A DNA stretch of 26,073 bases, from positions 1 to 26,073 of the IMG/VR virus record IMGVR_UViG_3300044988_000542. One strand, given 5' to 3'. Positions 12,815-20,872 of this stretch are shown piece by piece. The notes beneath the pieces are model-generated. The model did no database searches. It had not been told where the DNA came from and saw only the letters and a list, made by a program, of their open reading frames with translations. Within the stretch, counting starts at the first letter, position 1. The number at the start of each line of letters is the position of its first letter. The translations under genes were made by a program, and so were the position numbers. The DNA is from a virus.

Positions 12815-13354
12815 TCACTTCAGCGCGTCGACTGCGGCCTGGTAGGCGCGCTCGCAGGCGAGGCCGGCAGCTCGGGCTCGGTCAGCATGTTCTGCCAGCG
12901 CTCCCGCTGCAGCGTCAGACTCCGCGAGCACGCGCAGGAGCCGGTCGGCGTCGTGCATGCTGCCGGGCACGCCGGCTGGCGCGCCTCGCCCGGGAGCGGC
13001 ACCAGGCGGGGGTGAGCAACGGCGGGCGGCGTAGCGGGCGGCTGCGTCGCGCAGGCTGTCAGCAGCGACGACAGCAGCAGCAGCATCGGCGCGCAGCGCC
13101 TCGACGGTTTCGCGGGCTTCACGGGCGATGGCCTCCGTCTTGTCGATGATGTCGTGCTCCCGAGCCCGGGCGGCCTCGACGGCCTGGCGGGCGGCGGTCT
13201 GGGCCTGGGCGAGCTGCTCGGCCTGCTCGGCGCGGATCCTCGCGATCTGGCCGGTGGCGATGTGCCCGCGGGCGAGCCAGCCGGCGGCGACAAGGCTGCC
13301 GCCGATGACGACGGCGGCGATCAGGCGCGGGGATATGGCGGCCAGCGGGATCAC
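12815..13354 (-). CDS. inner-membrane spanin Rz, 179 aa
   Basis: The start is a GTG at 13354 overlapping the endolysin stop (GTGA). Residues 9-29 are an N-terminal membrane anchor (LIAAVVIGGSLVAAGWLA). Residues 35-105 are a coiled-coil stretch rich in Ala, Glu and Arg, as expected of the periplasmic part of an i-spanin. The C-terminal part (LRVLAESDAAAGALAEHADR) resembles the DUF2514-type Rz family. Together with the nested outer-membrane partner it fuses inner and outer membranes in the last lysis step. The upstream long open frame is a shadow. Confidence 0.8.
   Translation of the reverse strand: MIPLAAISPRLIAAVVIGGSLVAAGWLARGHIATGQIARIRAEQAEQLAQAQTAARQAVEAARAREHDIIDKTEAIAREARETVEALRADAAAAVVAADSLRDAAARYAARRCSPPPGAAPGRGAPAGVPGSMHDADRLLRVLAESDAAAGALAEHADRARAAGLACERAYQAAVDALK
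12820..13122 (-). CDS. outer-membrane spanin lipoprotein Rz1, nested in Rz, 100 aa
   Basis: This gene lies entirely inside Rz in another frame, as in lambda. A lipobox LTAC follows a Leu-rich signal (MLLLLSSLLTAC), then a Pro-rich mature part (ATQPPATPPAVAHPRLVPLP). An ATG at 13086 would give no basic residues before the hydrophobic core. A GTG at 13122 gives VKPAKPSRRCAP in front of it, and has GGAGG nine bases upstream, so the GTG is preferred. The lipid-modified Cys would be residue 24. The end segment LQRERWQNMLTEPELP is typical of this group as I recall it. Confidence 0.8.
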   Translation of the reverse strand: MKPAKPSRRCAPMLLLLSSLLTACATQPPATPPAVAHPRLVPLPGEARQPACPAACTTPTGSCACSRSLTLQRERWQNMLTEPELPASPASAPTRPQSTR

Positions 13355-14031
13355 TTGCGGCCCGCCTGGTAGTCCTGCCAGCGGCGCCACAGCGCGTAGG
13401 CCGCGCCCGCGAGCACGACGGCCAGCAGCACCCAGCGCACCGGGTCGGCCGGCGGCGTGTCGGCGGCCTGCTGCACGGCCGCGCGGGTCTCGGTGACGAT
13501 GCGCAGCACCTCGACGCCGCCCAGGCCGGCGGCGGCCACGGTGGCCGAGCCGGCGCCCACGGCGGTGCCGGTCTCGGTGAAGGCGCGCGCCGGGGCCTTG
13601 CCGGCCAGCCAGCGCGCGACATTGAAGCCGGGGCACGCCTTGGCCGCGTACTGGTTGTGGCCCGTGACCTTGGTGATGCCCGGGTGCTCGGCACGCAGCC
13701 TGTCGATGAGGGCCCGCAGGGCGGCGCCCTGCTCGGCCGTGTAGTGCTGCTCGAAGGCGTCGGTGGCCGCCGCGCCGTGGCCACCCAGCAGGCAGATGCC
13801 GATCGCGGTGGCGTTCGCCTTGGGCTCGAATGCGCCAGTGCGGTGCACGGGGCGGCCGGGGTAGACCTGGCCGTCCCTGTCGATCACGAAGTGGTAGCCG
13901 ATGTCCCGCCAGCCGTTGAGCTGCACATGCCAGCGGCGGATCTCGGCGACGCGCTCGACGCCGGTGCGCTCGGCCATCCACCCCGGGCGCGTGGCGGCGC
14001 AGTGAATGTTGATCTCGTCGATCGGCCTCAT
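13351..14031 (-). CDS. N-acetylmuramoyl-L-alanine amidase endolysin with C-terminal membrane segment, 226 aa
   Basis: The enzyme cuts the bond between muramic acid and the stem peptide of the cell wall. Zinc ligands of the Amidase_2/T7-lysozyme family are visible: His10 (INIHCAATRP), His125 (VTGHNQY) and Cys133 (KACPGFNVARW), with Tyr46 (IGYHFVIDRDG) and Lys131 as catalytic residues. The catalytic domain ends near residue 145. A linker rich in Ala, Gly and Thr follows, then a hydrophobic segment (WVLLAVVLAGAAYALW, 200-215) and a basic end. The ATG at 14031 overlaps the preceding stop (ATGA). A membrane-anchored tail is not the standard soluble or N-terminal SAR layout. Confidence 0.9.
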   Translation of the reverse strand: MRPIDEINIHCAATRPGWMAERTGVERVAEIRRWHVQLNGWRDIGYHFVIDRDGQVYPGRPVHRTGAFEPKANATAIGICLLGGHGAAATDAFEQHYTAEQGAALRALIDRLRAEHPGITKVTGHNQYAAKACPGFNVARWLAGKAPARAFTETGTAVGAGSATVAAAGLGGVEVLRIVTETRAAVQQAADTPPADPVRWVLLAVVLAGAAYALWRRWQDYQAGRK

Positions 14032-14255
14032 TCGGCAGCGGCCTGCTTCTGCTGCTGGGCGACCAGGCGGCCGAGGATGATGGCCACCCCCATCAGGCCC
14101 ATCAGCTTGGACTGATCGAGCCCGACGAGCGCCAGGATGGCGGCCTGCTGGTCGGCCGGGATTGAGGCCCAGACAACCAGGAGCGCGCTGATCTGGACGC
14201 TGAGCCACTTCCAGGCTTGGCGCCAGTCGCTGACGAGGATCTTGTCGAGGGTCAT
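14028..14255 (-). CDS. holin-like membrane protein, 75 aa
   Basis: The ATG at 14255 has AGGAGC upstream at a good distance. The N-terminal segment (MTLDKILVSDWRQAWKWLSV) is followed by a membrane span (ISALLVVWASIP), a short loop and a second hydrophobic stretch (KLMGLMGVAIILGRLV), ending in QQQKQAAAE. Size, two spans and position directly before the endolysin fit a small phage holin that lets the endolysin act. A neighbouring gene also encodes a membrane protein, so which is the holin and which the regulator is open. Confidence 0.65.
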   Translation of the reverse strand: MTLDKILVSDWRQAWKWLSVQISALLVVWASIPADQQAAILALVGLDQSKLMGLMGVAIILGRLVAQQQKQAAAE

Positions 14256-14593
14256 GGTGTGTTGCTCCTGATGCTGCTGCGAATCGCCTCCCACACGGCG
14301 AAGGCGAGGAAACCTGCGGCGGCCCACAGGCCGGCCGTCAGGACTTTGCTCATCACGTCGGACTTCAGCCGGTCCCAGCCGGTGGCGGCGCGGATGGCTT
14401 TCTCGTGCGCCAGGCGGTGCCCGTGCGGGTCGCCACCGGGGAAGGCTGACGCGAACGTCTGGCTCAGCCGGTCGAAGCCGCTGTCGAGGTGCCCCATCAT
14501 CTTGGCCTCGTGGGCGGTCAGGGCGGTGCTCAGCGACTCGTTGATGAGCAGCCGCACGCGGTCCTCGGTCAGTGGGTTGAGGTGTTCACTCAT
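14252..14593 (-). CDS. putative holin or holin-associated protein, 113 aa
   Basis: A soluble, charged N-terminal part (residues 1-75, LTEDRVRLLINESLSTAL and a coiled-coil-like middle) is followed by a C-terminal membrane span (VLTAGLWAAAGFLAFAVWEA). The stop overlaps the next gene (ATGA), and the start overlaps the fibre-assembly gene by eight bases. One-span proteins of this length are common beside holins in betaproteobacterial prophages and may be antiholins or class-III-type holins. No catalytic motif is visible. Confidence 0.55.
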   Translation of the reverse strand: MSEHLNPLTEDRVRLLINESLSTALTAHEAKMMGHLDSGFDRLSQTFASAFPGGDPHGHRLAHEKAIRAATGWDRLKSDVMSKVLTAGLWAAAGFLAFAVWEAIRSSIRSNTP

Positions 14594-14993
14594 CGTCAGC
14601 TTCCTGCGGCGGCTGCGGCCAGTCGATGGTCAGCGGGTAGCCCGGCTGCGTCGTGATGTCGCGCAGGGCCTGTCGGTACTGCCGCCAGGTCGGTGGAGCT
14701 GGCTGCCCGCCCTCGGCGGCGCGGATGACGACCCAGTCCGTTGCCGCCAGCAGCTCGGCCCGGCGCGCCGCGGCCGCGTTCCGCGCATCCTGTAGCCGCG
14801 TCTCGTCGCTGCGCAGGTCCCGCCAGACGACGGCCCCATCCTCGACCACAGGCCGCCAGCCCGGGCCCGGCGCGGGGGCGATAGCGGCGTCGTCCGACAG
14901 CAGCACATGCCGCTCGGCCGGCTCGATGTCCAGCGTGACGACGGACGTCACGATGTCCTCCGCGCCCAGGATGGCGTACCGGCGCACCGTCAT
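14586..14993 (-). CDS. putative tail fibre assembly protein, 135 aa
   Basis: The C-terminal half matches the tail-fibre-assembly pattern: AARRAELLAATDWVVIRAAE, then PTWRQYRQALRDITTQPGYP and a WPQPP close. The N-terminus is a strand-rich part (RRYAILGAEDIVTSVVTLD). Such proteins aid folding or attachment of the long tail fibre. The gene directly follows the J-like fibre gene and overlaps its stop (ATGA), which fits. The ATG at 14993 is the correct start; a much longer open frame upstream lies under the J-like gene. Confidence 0.75.
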   Translation of the reverse strand: MTVRRYAILGAEDIVTSVVTLDIEPAERHVLLSDDAAIAPAPGPGWRPVVEDGAVVWRDLRSDETRLQDARNAAAARRAELLAATDWVVIRAAEGGQPAPPTWRQYRQALRDITTQPGYPLTIDWPQPPQEADDE

Positions 14994-17900
14994 GGCCGCG
15001 TCCCATACGTGATGTCGTAGGTGCAGATGCCGGTCCCCGTCCGGCCGTTGGCGTCCGTCGCGACGCAGACGATGTCGAAGGTCTGGCCGGAGTTGTTGGG
15101 CTGCGCGCCCTCGACGTTGACCGTGTCGCCCGAGGTGATGCTGAGGATCGAGGCGTAGGGCCGCGTGCCGCTGCCGAAGTCGACGTCCTGCCGACCGATC
15201 GTGAAGCGGTAGGTGTACGGCGAGGTGCCCCCGCTGGCGCTCGCGGTGACGCTGGTGTATGAGGTCTTCGCGCTGCTGAAGACCTCCTGGGTCACGCTGC
15301 TCGGGCTGAAGCTCACGGTGATCGTGCCGAGGCTGAGCTTGTCCGCGCTGATGCTGCCGGCCAGGTTCGCGTTCGTGACGACTTGCCCGCCGATTTCGAG
15401 TGCGGAGCCCGTCCAACGGACGTATTGCGTCGAGCTGCCGATGTCCAGCCTGGGCGTGCCGGCGTTGTGCTCGATGAGCCAGCCAGTGCCCGAGCCGTAG
15501 CTGGTCTTGCCACTCTGCACCTTGCCGCCGGTGCCGACGGTGAGCGCGCCATCGACCGTCAGGGCGCCTGTGCTTGCGTTGACGGCCTGCAGGTTGGTAA
15601 CGCTGATCTTGCCCGCGGTGACGGACGACGCCGCGAGCTTGTCGGTGGTGATGGCGCCGTCGACGATGAGGTTCGCGCTCGATCGGCGGGCTGCGTACAG
15701 CTTGGTCCACCAGATGGGGCCGCCGCTGGTGTCCGCGTACACGTAGAGCCAGCAGCGCAGCGCGCCCGTGGGCGCGGTGAATGACGCCTCGTAGGTCGCC
15801 CATGAGGTGGTCAGGTTGGAGGCGATCGGATAGAGCAGATCCGTATAGGTCCCGTCGGCCTTCCAGAAGTACGCGATGACGTAGAAGATATTGACCGTCG
15901 TCGCCGCGTCTTTGACCGCCGCGACCGAAACCAGATAGCTCGCGCCGGCCTCGACCGCGAAACCGTCTTTGTCCGCCCCGGCGTCGCTGTACGCCTTGAC
16001 GGCCGCGAACGTCGAGACCGTGCCGGCCTCGAACCGCATCACGTAGTTGGCCGGTGCGGATGCCGGCACCCCGCTGGCGTTCTTGGCGACGACCGACTGC
16101 GTGCCGACCCACGGCCGCCAGTTCTTCGTGTCGCCGGTGGCGAAGTCGGGATTGGCGACCAGGTTGCCGGCGACCACGAGCAGGTTCGCGGTCGTGATGG
16201 CATTGGCCGCGATCTGATCCGCGCCGATCGCGCCGGCCGCGAGCTTGGCGGTCGTGATGGCGTTGGCTGCGATCTTGTCGGCGGTGACAGCACTCGCGTC
16301 GAGCTTGGCCGTCGTGATGGCGCCTGCCGCGACCTTTGACGCGATGATGGCGCCGTCGACGATCAGGGTGGCGTCGACTGCCGGCATCAGGCGGACGTCG
16401 GCGATCTGGACTTCGCCGCCTGCGTTTTCCCAGTTGAACAGGAAGGATGGCGCGACGAACCTGCACGACGCCGAGAACTCGTACGACGAACCTTGGCCGA
16501 CCATGACCTCGATCTGCGTCCAGCTGCCTGCGGCCGTGGCGCCCAGTATCCAGACGTAGAACTCATGGCCCCCGTTGTTGCCTATCAGGGCGCCTGTCGA
16601 GTCGCGCTGTTGCAAAGTCGCGTAGCAGTGGGCGCCCGAGGTCGAGACGACGCGATACCAGAAGCTGAACCGGTAGCGCTTCGTGCGGTCAATCGGGATG
16701 GCTTTCAGGCCGCTGGCGCCAGGGTGCCACTGAAGCGATCGACCCTGGGTGCTGGCAGGCACATAGGCCACGTAGCGACCCGCTGGGGCGTCCGTCACCG
16801 TCTTGAACAGGGCCAGCGTGCCGCCGTAGGTCACGGCCCAATTTGCCTGATCCTCGAAGGTACCGTCTGGCAGCAGCGAGCCCGGACCGGTGACCAGCAG
16901 GTGCTGCGCGCGCACGGCATTGGCAGCGACCTCGTCCGCCGTGATCGCCCCCGCGGCGATCTGCCCGGCCGTAATGGTGTCGGCCGCGATGTTGCTTCCG
17001 GTGATGGTGCCGGCTGCGATCTTGCCGCCGGTGATCGTCGCCGCGGCGATCTCGTTGGCCGTCACGGCGCCGGCCGCCAGCTTGGCGGTGGTCACCGCGC
17101 CGGCCTCGATCTTGCCCGCGGTCACTGCGTTCGAGGCAATCTTGTCGGCGACGATGGCGCCGGCAGCGATCTCGTTCGCCGTCACGGCGCCGGCTGCCAG
17201 CTTGGCGGTGGTCACCGAGCCCGCTGCGATCTCGGTCGCGCTGACGGCGCCCGCGGCGATCTTCCCGGCGACGACGGCGCCGGCGATGATCTTGGGCGAC
17301 GTGATCGCGTTGTCGGCGACCTCGGTGGCCGTGATGGTGTCGGGCAGGATCTCGCTCGGGCGCGGAGAGAACGCCGTGGGCATGTCGCCCAGCTCGACCT
17401 GAACCGCACAGATGTCGAACGCGGCGCCAGACGGGAGGGTGCCGGATCCTCCTTCCCAACTGATGTACAGCTCGCCGTTGGGTGTCTGCGCGTTGCTGGC
17501 TGGGCTGACCCGCCAGGCATACCGCTGCCAGGTGCCGTTGATGAGGTCCGGGTAGGACAGCGTCGTGACCGGGCTGAAACCCATATTGCTGGGCAAGCCC
17601 GTCATCTTGAAGCCGGCCGCCGAAGCGCTTGACGCGCGCGCCCAGAAGCTAATGACGTAGGTCTGGCCCGGCACCCAGGTGGTGACGCCGCCGCCGGTCA
17701 CGCCGGTGCTGGTGAAGACGCCCAGCGTGTTCGTGGTGGCCGCGTCGGCCGTCACGCGCACGAAGTTGGCCCCGAACAGCCCGCCGGTCGACACCGCAAA
17801 CGTGCGCGCCGTCGCCCCGTTGTTGTACTCGGCCCAGGCGTAGGGCAGGCCGCTCGCGTGCTTCTTGAAGTTCGCGTTAGGCAACAGGTTGCCACCGCCG

Positions 17901-20467
17901 ATGGACACCGCGAGCTGCGAGGCGGTCAGCGTGCCGGTTACCTTGGCCGCCGCGATCGCCGCGAGCTGCGAGTCCAAGAGCTGCCCCGTCACCTTGGACG
18001 CGGCCAGGCCGGCGATCTGCGCGTCGGCCACCGTGCCGGTCAGGTCGGTGGTGGGCACCGTTGCGACATAGGCCGAGCCGTTCCAGCGGTACAGCTTCCC
18101 GTCGGTCGTGTTGAACACCGAGCGCGTGGACAGCGACCCGGGCACCGACGACACGATGGTGACCGGCTCCAGGCCCGAGGCAAACTTGGCCACGCTGATG
18201 GCCGCGTCCGCGATCTGCGCCTGGCTGATCGTGCCGCTCAGGTCCGAGGTAGGCACGGCCGCGGTATACGCCGAGCCGGTCCAGCGGTAGAGCTTGCCCG
18301 TGCCGGTCAGCACGATGGTCTCAGTGCTCTTGGTGGTCGGCAGCGTGCTGCCGGCGACGACCGTGACCGGCTCGATGCCGCTGGCGAACGCGGTCAGGGT
18401 TACCGCCTTCTCCGACTGCACGAGCGCGCTGACGGCGCCCGGCGCGATGCCGGTGGACTGGATCTTCGGCGCGGCACTGGTGACGATGGTGGTCTGGGTC
18501 GTCCAGTCGCTGTGCACGCCCAGCGCGTTGACCGAGCGGGTGCGGAACAGGTAGGCCGAGCCGGCCTGCAGCGCGGGCAGGACGACCTCGCTTTGCGTGC
18601 CGCTCGCGCGCACCGATTGCCAGCCGAAGTTGCTGCCGATCTCCAGGTACTCGACCTCGATCCAGCCGTTCTGCGACACGCTGGCATCCGCCGGCGGGGT
18701 CCACTCGACCAGCGCGCGCACGACCGGCTGGCCGTCGACCAGCTCGGCCGCCGAGGTCGTGACCGTCAGGCCGGTCGGCGCGGTGACCACGCTCGGATCC
18801 GGCAGCTCGGTGTTGGGCGTCAGGTCCAGCTCGGCGAAGCTGCTGTCGACGTTGTAGATGGCCGCGGCCGTTTCCTTCAGCGTCAGCACGACCCCGCCGG
18901 TCAGACTCACCGCCCAGTCGACGACCTCGAAGGTCTTGGCGCTCCACCCGAACCGGGCCAGCGTGACGTTGACGACGTCGAACAGCTCCAACTGAAAGGC
19001 CCGCAGGTTGCACGGCAGCCGCACGGTGAGCGCGTTTCGCGCGTCGCGCATCAGCACGCCGCAGACGTGCTGGGCGTGGAGCACGTCGGTCACGCCGCCC
19101 AGCGTGATCTCGCGGGGCAGCTCGCGGCCGTCGGCGGTGATGTAGGTGGTGCTGCGCACCTCGGGGGCGGGGACCGCGAGCCAGCCCTGGTCCTTGTCGC
19201 TGATCGTCGGCCGGTAGACGTTGACGGCTTCCTCGGCCGGCGGCTCGGGCACGATCTGGATGTCGTCGACGCCGCTGAGCCAGTCGTCGGTGATCGTGGC
19301 CACCGGTGCCCGATAGGCGCCCGCCACGACGCGCAGCTGCCCGCCGGCCCAGCCGGCTTTGCCGGCCATGCTCTCGACGATCTCCTCGAAGGTGCTGGAC
19401 GGATCCTCGTCGGTGCGGGCGACGATGTCGCAGGTGAACAGCGGCGCCGTCGTGGTGCCGCTGTCGGTGACGAAGTTCTGGCTCACGTCGCAGGCGTTGG
19501 CCGCCGCGGTGAAGCTGGCCGCAGCCAGGTCGCCGGCAGCGCACCCGCCGCCGTTGGCGTACAGGGCCCAGTCGCGGGCGATCAGCGCGGGGTTGCGCGT
19601 CCAGGCGGTCGTGCTGGTGCGCGGGTCCAGCACCCGGGCGCCGCGGAAGACGGCGGAGATCGAGGGCACGCCGGACGGGAAGGCGTCGGGGTCGAACTCG
19701 AGATCGACCAGCATGCCGGCGATGCCGGCGAAGCGATGGTCGTCGGTGATGAGCGACGGGAACAGCGGCTTGAGGACCGTCGACAGGTTCTGGCCGGACC
19801 CGCCGGTGTAGAACCTGACCCGGGCCTTGCTGTCCACGCGGCTCTGCTGCCAGTTGACCGCGACGGCCGCGCCGGCCGTGCCGCCGCTGACCGTGATGGT
19901 GCTGCCGCTGACGCTCACACTCAGCGTCGTGGCGTTCTCGCTGAGGGTCACCGCGCTCGCGCTGCCGGCCACGACCGTGCCGGTGGCATTGACCGTCGCC
20001 CCGCCGCTGCCGTTCAGCGTGACGGTCGCGTCCTCGCTGGTGCGCCGCGTGATCGCGTAGGGCGGCGTCGTGACGTAGCCGCTGCCGTCGAGCGTCACGG
20101 CGGTGTCGCCGAAGTAGACCGTCTCGAAGGCGTCGATCTCGTGGCCGGCGACCGCGATGAAGAGGGTGTAGAACTCCGAATTCGTGCCGCGCGTGGCCTT
20201 GAAGAGCACCCCGTCGACGTTGCGCACGCGGCCGTAGCAGCGCGAGCGCTGTCCGTTGGCGGTGCTGACCATCACGAGCCGGTCTTCGAGCTGCGCATTG
20301 AAGGCGGCCCGGGCCTGGCGCTGGGCCTTGCGGCGCTGATGGTTGCCGACCACGACCGACCCGACCGCAAAGGCCGCATAGGTGATGGCCGTGATCTGGC
20401 TGGCCGTCAGCACGCTCGCCGCGGTCAGCGTGTTGGTGGCAATCCAGGTGGCGACGGCTTGCGGCAT
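14990..20467 (-). CDS. J-like tail tip/central fibre protein, 1825 aa
   Basis: This is the largest gene. The N-terminal part (to about residue 540) is the tail-tip hub: a hydrophobic start (LTASQITAITYAAFAVGSVV), a phage-tail-hub-type region with DDIQIVPEPP and a Ser/Thr-rich inserted beta domain near 150-200. A fibronectin-III-like domain follows (PTGLTV to HSDWT, about 561-660), then two diverged copies of a 68-residue module (EPVT, KLYRW-x-GSAY, VPT). Three carbohydrate-binding-like beta-sandwich modules start near 861 (LLPNANF), 1196 (LLPDGTF) and 1430 (LVANPDF), separated by decapeptide repeats. An Ig-like domain closes the protein. It probably determines host receptor binding. TAATG overlap at the start. 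Confidence 0.9.
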   Translation of the reverse strand: MPQAVATWIATNTLTAASVLTASQITAITYAAFAVGSVVVGNHQRRKAQRQARAAFNAQLEDRLVMVSTANGQRSRCYGRVRNVDGVLFKATRGTNSEFYTLFIAVAGHEIDAFETVYFGDTAVTLDGSGYVTTPPYAITRRTSEDATVTLNGSGGATVNATGTVVAGSASAVTLSENATTLSVSVSGSTITVSGGTAGAAVAVNWQQSRVDSKARVRFYTGGSGQNLSTVLKPLFPSLITDDHRFAGIAGMLVDLEFDPDAFPSGVPSISAVFRGARVLDPRTSTTAWTRNPALIARDWALYANGGGCAAGDLAAASFTAAANACDVSQNFVTDSGTTTAPLFTCDIVARTDEDPSSTFEEIVESMAGKAGWAGGQLRVVAGAYRAPVATITDDWLSGVDDIQIVPEPPAEEAVNVYRPTISDKDQGWLAVPAPEVRSTTYITADGRELPREITLGGVTDVLHAQHVCGVLMRDARNALTVRLPCNLRAFQLELFDVVNVTLARFGWSAKTFEVVDWAVSLTGGVVLTLKETAAAIYNVDSSFAELDLTPNTELPDPSVVTAPTGLTVTTSAAELVDGQPVVRALVEWTPPADASVSQNGWIEVEYLEIGSNFGWQSVRASGTQSEVVLPALQAGSAYLFRTRSVNALGVHSDWTTQTTIVTSAAPKIQSTGIAPGAVSALVQSEKAVTLTAFASGIEPVTVVAGSTLPTTKSTETIVLTGTGKLYRWTGSAYTAAVPTSDLSGTISQAQIADAAISVAKFASGLEPVTIVSSVPGSLSTRSVFNTTDGKLYRWNGSAYVATVPTTDLTGTVADAQIAGLAASKVTGQLLDSQLAAIAAAKVTGTLTASQLAVSIGGGNLLPNANFKKHASGLPYAWAEYNNGATARTFAVSTGGLFGANFVRVTADAATTNTLGVFTSTGVTGGGVTTWVPGQTYVISFWARASSASAAGFKMTGLPSNMGFSPVTTLSYPDLINGTWQRYAWRVSPASNAQTPNGELYISWEGGSGTLPSGAAFDICAVQVELGDMPTAFSPRPSEILPDTITATEVADNAITSPKIIAGAVVAGKIAAGAVSATEIAAGSVTTAKLAAGAVTANEIAAGAIVADKIASNAVTAGKIEAGAVTTAKLAAGAVTANEIAAATITGGKIAAGTITGSNIAADTITAGQIAAGAITADEVAANAVRAQHLLVTGPGSLLPDGTFEDQANWAVTYGGTLALFKTVTDAPAGRYVAYVPASTQGRSLQWHPGASGLKAIPIDRTKRYRFSFWYRVVSTSGAHCYATLQQRDSTGALIGNNGGHEFYVWILGATAAGSWTQIEVMVGQGSSYEFSASCRFVAPSFLFNWENAGGEVQIADVRLMPAVDATLIVDGAIIASKVAAGAITTAKLDASAVTADKIAANAITTAKLAAGAIGADQIAANAITTANLLVVAGNLVANPDFATGDTKNWRPWVGTQSVVAKNASGVPASAPANYVMRFEAGTVSTFAAVKAYSDAGADKDGFAVEAGASYLVSVAAVKDAATTVNIFYVIAYFWKADGTYTDLLYPIASNLTTSWATYEASFTAPTGALRCWLYVYADTSGGPIWWTKLYAARRSSANLIVDGAITTDKLAASSVTAGKISVTNLQAVNASTGALTVDGALTVGTGGKVQSGKTSYGSGTGWLIEHNAGTPRLDIGSSTQYVRWTGSALEIGGQVVTNANLAGSISADKLSLGTITVSFSPSSVTQEVFSSAKTSYTSVTASASGGTSPYTYRFTIGRQDVDFGSGTRPYASILSITSGDTVNVEGAQPNNSGQTFDIVCVATDANGRTGTGICTYDITYGTRP
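16913..17338 (-). repeat. 30-bp coding repeats (about 14 decapeptides) in the fibre gene
   Basis: About 14 successive units of ten residues, consensus TAxKIAAGAV, are encoded here with a 30-base period. Two further blocks lie at about 16183-16362 (six units) and 15590-15680. Such repeats often form triple-helical or beta-helical fibre shafts. Near-identical units (TTAKLAAGAV TANEIAA occurs twice) make this a likely site of unequal recombination and length change. Confidence 0.75.
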
Positions 20468-20868
20468 TACGCAGCCCTCCAGGCCCAGCGCACGAGCTCG
20501 GCGCGGATCGGCACCAGGAACTTCTCGCCCTGACCCATCCAGCAGGCGCCCACGTTGACGACGAGCGCCCGCGTGCCCACATCACGCAGCAGACCGACGT
20601 CGCCGGGCGCGGCCAGTGCAGGCTTGATCCTCGGGCCCAGGCGGGCCGAGCACGCGCGGGCCAGGCCGCCGCACTGCAGGATGGCCGCGCGGGCCTCCTC
20701 GCGGCTGTGCCACTGGCCGCGCAGGTCCGACAGCGGATCGCGGCCGGTGACGGCCAGGACGGCGTCGGCCGCCCAGGTCACGCAGTCGCGCTCGCCCCAC
20801 GCGAACCCCTGGAGGTGGCGGCGGTGCACCAGGTCGGCGAGGCGGATCTGCCAGTCGGTCACGCGCAT
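20467..20868 (-). CDS. NlpC/P60-like tail-tip peptidase (DUF6950-type), 133 aa
   Basis: The start FAWGERDCVTWAADAV (catalytic Cys28) is the active-site helix of the small NlpC/P60-related family found beside J-like proteins, counterpart of lambda gpK. It probably opens cell-wall peptides during DNA entry. A Gly/Val-rich strand (TRALVVNVGACWMGQG) follows. A clear second-residue His is not evident, so catalysis is not certain. The stop overlaps the J-like start (TAATG), which fits the usual gene order tip protein, peptidase, fibre. Confidence 0.75.
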   Translation of the reverse strand: MRVTDWQIRLADLVHRRHLQGFAWGERDCVTWAADAVLAVTGRDPLSDLRGQWHSREEARAAILQCGGLARACSARLGPRIKPALAAPGDVGLLRDVGTRALVVNVGACWMGQGEKFLVPIRAELVRWAWRAA

Positions 20869-20872
20869 CGGG

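Noticed and set aside
16183-17338. non-coding tandem repeat or satellite
   Set aside because: The 30-base period keeps the reading frame of the fibre gene and encodes a regular decapeptide.
17858-20533. 891-residue plus-strand open frame opposite the fibre gene
   Set aside because: In GC-rich DNA antisense frames stay open by chance. The product is low-complexity (Arg, Gly, Asp, Val, His) with no domain, while the minus strand has clear tail domains.
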